Origin: Euryarchaeota archaeon UBA226
GTDB lineage: Archaea > Thermoplasmatota > Poseidoniia > Poseidoniales > Poseidoniaceae
Direction of reading: 5' to 3'
Assembly: GCA_002505935.1 (NCBI GenBank)
Contig: DAWL01000076.1
Location: forward strand, 1-9,793
DNA length: 9,793 nt
Part shown: in pieces, positions 1 through 7,300 of the stretch
Numbering within the stretch: the first letter of the stretch is position 1
Layout: every line of letters starts with the position of its first letter
Program-made: the position numbers and the translations under genes
Notes under the pieces: generated by a model
The model's database searches: none
What the model saw: the letters and a program-made list of their open reading frames with translations, nothing else
What the model was told of the DNA's origin: nothing

Positions 1-1
1 A

Positions 2-3000
2 GCCAATGCGAATTGGATGTTACCGGGAGAGAGAAGTGTTCACCGTATACAATTACATAATCCAACTACAGATACTCAAGTGCTAGATTTCAGTAGCGAG
101 ACTTTGCAAGCAACTTCGTATGATAATTTCACATGGCTTTCGAATAGTAGTTTAGGTTGGGATGGATACCAGTCTTCGCGTCCGGATTACGTCATACCTC
201 TGCTGATTGATGGGGATGCAAGTAATACAACAATTTCACCTACTGATACATTGATCAGGGCTAGGGCGACAGTACATCCGTTGGGTTTCGACGGTAACCA
301 GAACAGGCAATCGGAAAATTCGGTCTATCTCTACGCCTATAGGTGGAATGACAGCAATGGCGACGGCAAATACTGGGATGATGCTGACAATGATTTGTTT
401 GTTGGAGATGGAGAGTGGCAGTCGTCTGAAGTCTCCTTGATGACGTCTTTTGCCTATACTGGTCCTCAATCTGAAGTCAAGGTTTCAGACCCTTGGGAAG
501 AGGATTGCGATGGGATTTTGTTGGCAGTTACTCGTAGAGAAGTACGTACAGGGTATATTGATCCATTACCAGTTAGCATTGATGTAACTGGCTTTTCACC
601 TGTTTCGGATAGTTGGTTGACTACTCAGCCGTCGCGCACTATTCCAGCCGGTGCAGTCAGAAACCTGACTGTGGTTGTAGATGTACCAATCGATGCAGTT
701 CCAGGATTGCGTCAATCTGGAATCAGGATTGCCGATGAGCATGGTAGGGACTGGCTTTTGCCAGTTATCACCACAGTTGCAGGTTCTGGACCAACATCGT
801 GGACTCCGCCAAAGGTCGATGATAACTTATCGAATCAGACATTGTATCGAGAGACATGGATGCAAGGGGCTCAGAGATGGGGTTGGAGAGCGGAGTCTGG
901 AGATTGGAAGGCATTTGCAGTTGATTGGCCGGCAAATATGAGTGGTGGAAAAATCATCATTGATGTCGATTGGCCTGATAATGGATTCACAGATATCGAT
1001 GCATTCTGGTTATCAGAAATCACTCATCCTTTTTCCTTAGATGATCCAGACGCATATGGTTCAAAGGGCCTTTCTATAGAAGTCGGTTCTCAAAATGAAC
1101 ATACTGGGTCAGGGATTTGGAAGAGGCAGACAAGTACTGGTACAGACCGCGAGATATTGACCGCAAGTGCAACTCCTGGGCACAAGATTTTGCTTTTGCA
1201 CAGCACCATGCATGGAGTTTTGACAAATGATAATCCAGTGAATGTGTCCATCGGATATGCCGCTTTGATTTCAGGTAATATCTCGGCTAATGTTAGCGAT
1301 TGGTCTACTGGAGACTTCAATTCTAGTGCCGTCTTTGCATCGACTGTCAATCTGAGTGTGGATTCAATAACTGGAACAGGATGGAGTGAGCCTATGTATT
1401 GGGCTAATGAGAGTATTTCTCAAGATGACCCGGGTGTCAAGTCATCCTCCTCCTATATTCGTAGTATCAATCTTTCAGGAGTTGACGAAGTAGAAGTTAG
1501 AATCGATAGCAATGGATACCGCGATGATCTAGATTTATTCCTCTACCGCGATGAAGATGGAGATGGACAATTGGATTGGGATGATGAGTTGAAGCAATCA
1601 TCTGGCGGTGCTGCGAGTGATGAGACGATAGTGTTTGATCCTGCAGATGGGCAATGGTGGATTGTCGTGCACGGATATTACGTGCATGGAAACAATGGCA
1701 CATTCTGGTTGAGTGTCAAGAGTTCTGGAGGAACACAACTGCAAGTGACCAATCATAGTGAATACAACTCTTCCGAGGTCAACATCTTATGGCCAAATGC
1801 CGCTAGTAAATTAGGAGGTAAAGTAGCAAGTAAGGCTTGGCAAGTGAATTACACATTGACTAGGCCTGACTATGCAGGAACTTGGATAGGATACATCATA
1901 GTAGAATTACAAGGAGGTGGAGAATTCCGTCTTGAGTTTGAATACGAGTTGCTTGAGTTACCCAGTGAAGTTGTATTCCTCGAGCCTGCATCTGGTAGCT
2001 ACCACAACAACGCGGTCAATATTAGCGCTATGTTATCTGATTCAGGTGCAGGATTCCATCTTGAGAATATCAGTTTTGATTCGTTGTACCAGATGAATCT
2101 CTCCAACCATTCATTTGAATTGACCGGCGTTTATTCTGATGGCTCTGAAGAGGTATTAACGGGAGATTATCTTGAATCAACAAGCAACCCTGTTCTAGCG
2201 ATGGCATGGTTTAATTTCACGCTACCAGAAGTTGAGATGGAACACCATTTCTGGATAAACTTGAGTGATGATGCAGGTTATTCAACCTCAAGTACGTTGA
2301 TACTAACATATGATTCAACCCTCCCGCAATACGCTCCACAAGGTATTGGTCAAACAACTACATTGAGTAATCAAACTGAATGGGAACTTAGCATAGTTGG
2401 GGAAGCATATCTCGACATTGAGGCTAATGGTATAGTGCCCCAAGTTACTTTGATCAATTCAACAACTGTATCTGAATTGAACTTGAGTATCGATGCTTCT
2501 GAACTTTGGTGGTATAACATGAGCATTCCACTTGCCCATGAGGGTTCTAATCAGATTTTCATCAATGCTAGCGACAGGGCTGGAAATGTCGACAACAGTA
2601 GTATCGTTGTGATTAGAGACACAGTTTCGCCCGATCTGTTGATGCGTAGTGACGCAACATTGTTGGTTGTCAATACTACAATTGTTGAATTCCAATTCAA
2701 GGTAGAACCGGGTGCAGATTTATGGTTGTCAGGAATGGAAATCGTAAACCCAGATTCCTTGCAATGGGTGAATGATGAAATCTCAACTCAGCAAGGTTCG
2801 TTTGAGGTCTCGATGGTAGCAAGAGATGCAGCAGGTAACTGGGCCGAGGCCAAATTAGAGTTTGAGGTTGACAGTATCATGCCCCTTATGCAATGGTTAG
2901 AACCAGAGGTTAACGCCAGTCTTACTCATCATGTTGTACCGATCGCTTGGAGTCTTTCTGAGGAAGTAAGTATGGAACTCAACCTTGATTCTACTGGATG

Positions 3001-4306
3001 GAATACCATACCGAGCGGCTTGGTTGGAAGAAATTCTTGGGTTGTTGAGTTAGCAAATACTGGTGCGCATGAGATATGTTTGAGGGCAACTGATTCTGGC
3101 AGGAATGCAGTAATTTCTTGTCTTCCAATCGTTTTACCTGATTCAGTTTACACTCCTGTATTGACTGCACCTTGGGATAAAGAATGGGTGAATAGTACCG
3201 AAGTTGTCGCAGAATTATACCTCGGATCAGGTCAGACCTGGCAAGTTGAAGGAGAGGGTATTTCATTACGAGGGACGGGACTTGGAGGAGTGGTGAATAT
3301 TAGCATCCCAATAAATGAAGGTTCAAACTCATTTGTTATGACTGCTCAAGGGTTAGGTATCGAGAAAACATGGCAATTGTCGGTATACCGAGACACATTG
3401 GTTCCGACTCTGGAATTGCTTAGCCCTGAATCACGTATTGCATTGGTCAAGGAAGATATCAATCCAGGATTCCCTTTGCTGACTGTAGAAGGAGTTACCG
3501 AACCTTTGGCAAGTGTCAGATGTGATGTTCTCAATGAGGGTGTTTGGTCCCAAACCACAAGTGCTGAAGATGGCACATTTAGTCTAGGTTTGACGCCTTG
3601 GGCTGATTGGCGAGATGCGGATATCGATTCACGCTCTGTAGAAATCACTTGCCTTGCAGTAGATGCTGCTCAGAATTCTGTGTCTGAAGTGATTAGCACA
3701 GTCATCGATACATCTCCGCCTGAAGTAATTTTAGAGTGGATTGGTGATTTAGAGGAATTATATTTGATGCATGATATCTGGAGCGAGGATGCTGTGGAGG
3801 AATGGAATCTGACAATTGTTCATGATGGCAAGATTTCCGAAGCCTATCAAGAACTAGAAATGCGTTCACAGATTGCAATGTCTGGAAATTTGGAAGGTGT
3901 TTGGAATGCAACACTCTCTGTTAGAGATTCTGCAGGTCATTGGACCAATGTAAGTATCGAGATATCATTGCAACCTGAAGAACAAGGGCTTGGATCGATT
4001 CTGGAGGCTGCAGGCGGACCTCTGAACATTAGTATTGGAATCTTGGTTCTAGTTATCATTGTAGGATTCATTTTGAGGCCTAGAAGAGAAGATGAGGTCG
4101 TTGATTCAGTTCCAATGGACCCTGAGTTGTTTGCAGAAACCAAGCCAATTCAAGCACAAACTGAGGCAATCGTCCCTCGAGCAACATCTACCCCAATGCC
4201 TCCCACGCCTGCGCAAAGCACTAGTTTGTTGCAGGCTTCTAAGGAATTATTGAAGGAAGAATCTCAATATTCTTCAATCCTTGATGAATTGGAAGAATTT
4301 GATTGA
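2..4306 (+). CDS. C-terminal part of a giant membrane-anchored surface protein, probably S8 (subtilase-like) protease accessory region plus Ig-like domains; 5'-truncated
   Basis: The frame is open to the window edge, and the first Met (position 17) has no signal peptide after it, so the true start lies upstream. Residues are numbered from that Met. Residues about 50-185 contain RPDYVIP (55-61) and WNDSNGDGKYW (110-120). As I recall, this pattern follows the catalytic domain in some S8/tripeptidyl-peptidase-like proteases. No Asp/His/Ser triad is visible here, so protease identity is inferred. Residues about 476-575 look like a PPC-type beta domain with a calcium-loop motif, DEDGDGQLDWDDE (512-524). 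From about 645 to 1320 come Ig-like/cadherin-like units marked by D-x-A-G-N-type motifs near 751, 853, 937, 1026, 1216 and 1304. A membrane helix at about 1338-1354 is followed by RPRRED, which predicts an inside tail of about 75 residues with a Pro-rich linker and an acidic end (SSILDELEEFD). I count about 39 N-x-S/T sequons, consistent with a glycosylated ectodomain. Role: cell-surface protease or adhesin; the substrate is unknown. Confidence 0.85.
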   Translation, partial: ANANWMLPGERSVHRIQLHNPTTDTQVLDFSSETLQATSYDNFTWLSNSSLGWDGYQSSRPDYVIPLLIDGDASNTTISPTDTLIRARATVHPLGFDGNQNRQSENSVYLYAYRWNDSNGDGKYWDDADNDLFVGDGEWQSSEVSLMTSFAYTGPQSEVKVSDPWEEDCDGILLAVTRREVRTGYIDPLPVSIDVTGFSPVSDSWLTTQPSRTIPAGAVRNLTVVVDVPIDAVPGLRQSGIRIADEHGRDWLLPVITTVAGSGPTSWTPPKVDDNLSNQTLYRETWMQGAQRWGWRAESGDWKAFAVDWPANMSGGKIIIDVDWPDNGFTDIDAFWLSEITHPFSLDDPDAYGSKGLSIEVGSQNEHTGSGIWKRQTSTGTDREILTASATPGHKILLLHSTMHGVLTNDNPVNVSIGYAALISGNISANVSDWSTGDFNSSAVFASTVNLSVDSITGTGWSEPMYWANESISQDDPGVKSSSSYIRSINLSGVDEVEVRIDSNGYRDDLDLFLYRDEDGDGQLDWDDELKQSSGGAASDETIVFDPADGQWWIVVHGYYVHGNNGTFWLSVKSSGGTQLQVTNHSEYNSSEVNILWPNAASKLGGKVASKAWQVNYTLTRPDYAGTWIGYIIVELQGGGEFRLEFEYELLELPSEVVFLEPASGSYHNNAVNISAMLSDSGAGFHLENISFDSLYQMNLSNHSFELTGVYSDGSEEVLTGDYLESTSNPVLAMAWFNFTLPEVEMEHHFWINLSDDAGYSTSSTLILTYDSTLPQYAPQGIGQTTTLSNQTEWELSIVGEAYLDIEANGIVPQVTLINSTTVSELNLSIDASELWWYNMSIPLAHEGSNQIFINASDRAGNVDNSSIVVIRDTVSPDLLMRSDATLLVVNTTIVEFQFKVEPGADLWLSGMEIVNPDSLQWVNDEISTQQGSFEVSMVARDAAGNWAEAKLEFEVDSIMPLMQWLEPEVNASLTHHVVPIAWSLSEEVSMELNLDSTGWNTIPSGLVGRNSWVVELANTGAHEICLRATDSGRNAVISCLPIVLPDSVYTPVLTAPWDKEWVNSTEVVAELYLGSGQTWQVEGEGISLRGTGLGGVVNISIPINEGSNSFVMTAQGLGIEKTWQLSVYRDTLVPTLELLSPESRIALVKEDINPGFPLLTVEGVTEPLASVRCDVLNEGVWSQTTSAEDGTFSLGLTPWADWRDADIDSRSVEITCLAVDAAQNSVSEVISTVIDTSPPEVILEWIGDLEELYLMHDIWSEDAVEEWNLTIVHDGKISEAYQELEMRSQIAMSGNLEGVWNATLSVRDSAGHWTNVSIEISLQPEEQGLGSILEAAGGPLNISIGILVLVIIVGFILRPRREDEVVDSVPMDPELFAETKPIQAQTEAIVPRATSTPMPPTPAQSTSLLQASKELLKEESQYSSILDELEEFD

Positions 4307-4329
4307 TTGACATAAGCAATGAAGCGTCA

Positions 4330-4336
4330 TACATAA
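4330..4336 (+). promoter_or_regulatory. Candidate archaeal TATA-like element (TACATAA) for the second surface gene
   Basis: The 54-base gap between the two surface genes holds TACATAA, centred about 28 bases before the GTG start at 4361. An archaeal TATA box usually sits about 25-30 bases before the transcription start. This spacing would therefore give a leaderless or nearly leaderless mRNA, which agrees with the lack of a Shine-Dalgarno match before the GTG. The match is weak and no clear BRE is visible. There is also no T-rich terminator after the upstream stop at 4306, so read-through from the first gene is equally possible. Confidence 0.3.
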
Positions 4337-4360
4337 GGCCTTGAGAGTAGGCGCAGAAAC

Positions 4361-7300
4361 GTGAAACATCCATCTAAGCCAAGATATACGGTATCGGCAA
4401 AGTCGGTATTTCTTGTATTAGTACTACTGTTTAGCATTCCTGCACTGCAATTATCTGCCGCTACTGACGGGGATGGAGACGGCATAGATGATGCCTTGGA
4501 TGATTGTGAATTCGCGGCTGGAAACAGTACCATCGATTTTACAGGTTGTCCCGATCAAGATGGTGATGGAAACCCAGATTTCGTCGGGGTAAATTACCCT
4601 GCATGGAATGATTCGTCTCGAGAACTATATCATTCAGGTGGAGACTCTAGAGCGGTAACTTGGTCCCCTGATGGCATGTACATTGCAGGTGCTGGAGATG
4701 GAAAAGTGAATCTGTATTGGGTGGGCGGTCTGCTTACAGTTCTGCACACAATAGATGAGAATGTCAGGGCCTTGAAATTCTCACCTAACGGGTCTTATCT
4801 CGCAGTAGGTGGATATGAAGAAGATGAATGGGAGAATCGATATGGGTGGATGTTAGTTTTGGAGATGAATTGGGCATCACTTACTGCTACGGTTATTCAG
4901 AATCTTTCTTCGATGCACCCTGATACTGATGTGCCAAGCCTTGCTTGGTCATCGAATGGCTCCTATCTCTACACGGGAGCCGAGAATGAGATACGTCGAT
5001 TTTCAGTGCATGATAACTGGATGATGGATATGAATTACTCCTATTATTCCGGAAATGTATGGGCTTTGGATACCAGCCCTGATGACAGGTTGATTGCAGG
5101 TATTTCCGGTGGCGGGGAACTCAAGGTATACTGGGCAGAAAATGGTACTTCTTACATGGAATTCAACAATCACACCGGTAGCCATGCATTGGGTTTAGAA
5201 TTCAGTCCTGATGGCCGTTGGTTGTTAACGGGAGGTTTTGATAACATTGTCAATATTTACAATGTTTCCAACAAATCTCTGCATGATTCAATCATGGTTG
5301 GCTCAGATGTTTATGGGATATCGTTTCATCCAAAAGGTTCCCATTTTATCGTAGCAAGGCAGAGTTCTTCTACGGTAATTTATGATGCAGAGAACTGGGA
5401 ACTTTCCAGTAGTTTTGGCTCATTTGGTAGTAGCAATAACAATCGGGGTTTGCGTGCAGTCGAGTGGTCTCCTTCAGAGTATGCTATAGCATTTGGTCAG
5501 CGACGCGGTAGGATCACAACTTATGTTGTGGATGAAGGATATATGCAGATTTCAGGAGGAGAATTGACTTATGGACTCGAAGAGGATTGGCGTCAGGAAT
5601 GGCAACCCAACCATGGTAAATTGGTCGGTACTCAAATTATGACTAGTTATTTTGGCACAGTTGGGTTATGCTCGAATAATGGGATTCTACATGCATCTGT
5701 AGAAGGTCCTGATACAACTTATGTTTCCGAGGATGCAAACTACAGTAGTAATGGGCAACTCGATTGCTTGACCAGTGCAGATACATTACTGGAAATTCCA
5801 ATCGGTAGAGTCCCGATGGCCTTCGCGGTTAAGCAATCAGGAGTAATTGATTCATGCCTATCTTCTATAGGGGGTTTGACCACTGGTCAACTCCGTTGGT
5901 TCCTTTCTGGATCAAGTGAAAATGCACTTGTCGCAGGAATAGGAGAATTACCTGGATTAGATATTAGTTCTGTAGCTCCAAACGATGATGCTGATGGTAT
6001 CAAGGAATGGTCAGATATCTCCAGTACTTGTCCTGATGATGAGATGGTATTCGTTCATGAATGGGAGAACAAGACCGATTCTGCAATTCTAATGAAAGAG
6101 TTGTTTTGTAGCGGTTGCCAACAGAAGGATTCATTGTATTCACATTCTAATGATAGAGCGAGATTTCAGGTTGAATATCCATCTGAAGTTCTTGATGGAT
6201 TGAATGGCCCTGCAGGTGATTCTTTATTTGGCATGGTCGATTTGATGTATGCTACAAACAATCCTGCTGGGATATCTTTAGTCCCTATAGTTGACAATCT
6301 TACGCATGGAATTGTAGATGCTTTGGCTGCAGGAGATGTTGCCGTTCAAGCAACCTACAACAATTCACGCGATGACCTGTGGCCTGTGCAGAGTGATTAC
6401 ACCTATTTGGTCAACAGTAATGATCTCGAGGATAAGCGTTCATTCATCGAATGGTCATTGGATACTAATGGCATCATATTTTGGGAAAACCATGAATTCG
6501 TCAGGTTGAGCATACTTGATCAGGTAAGGTCTTGGGCAATTATGGGACATGACAAGACTTGGATGTTACCTGATGATGATGGGGATGGAGTTTGGGATGG
6601 AGATGACCAATGTGAAAATACCCCCACGGGTAGTATAGTTGATGAAAATGGCTGTGCAGAAGTTCAACTGGATGATGATTCAGATGGAATAAACAATGCC
6701 TTGGATGATTGTGACTCATCGTTTGGCAATGCAACGCAATCTCCCTATGTAGGCTGTCCTGATCAAGATGGAGATGGGTACGCAGATGTCGATGATTCCT
6801 TTGTTCAGGATTCAAGTCAGTGGAGAGATTCAGACTCGGATGGCTTTGGCGATAATCCATTGGGCAATCAAGCAGATGGCTGTCCAGATGTGGCCGGTAA
6901 TTCTACAGAGGATAGATTCGGATGTATAGATGAGGATGGAGATGGCTGGTCTAATGCTGATGAGTCAGGAGAATGGGGTATTGAGAATGGCTCTGATGCC
7001 TTCCCAAGCGATTCCTTGCAATGGAAAGACAGCGATTCTGATGGTCATGGAGACAATTACTACTGGCAGGGTGAATCAGACGCGAGAGTGAACCAAAGTG
7101 GAGACAGTTTCATTGATGACCCAAGTCAATGGTGGGATCGAGATGGCGATGGTTTCGGGGATGAGGTCAATGGAACCAATGGTGATAACTGTCCAGATGT
7201 GCCTGGAACTTCAATCAAGAATGAGACTTATGGTTGTATAGATAGTGATGGTGATGGTTATGCAGACAGCATAGATGATTTGCCTCAGGAATCTACTCAA

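Noticed and set aside
17..4306. Taking ATG 17 as the true start of the first gene
   Set aside because: The frame is open upstream to the edge (codons for A-N-A-N-W precede the Met), and a protein with a C-terminal TM and an external ectodomain should have a signal peptide, which is absent here.
6540..6860. His-rich minus-strand frame opposite the DxDxDG array
   Set aside because: His/Leu richness is what Asp/Gly-rich gatgat codons give when read on the other strand. The same applies to the minus frames at 7494-7739 and 7887-8102.
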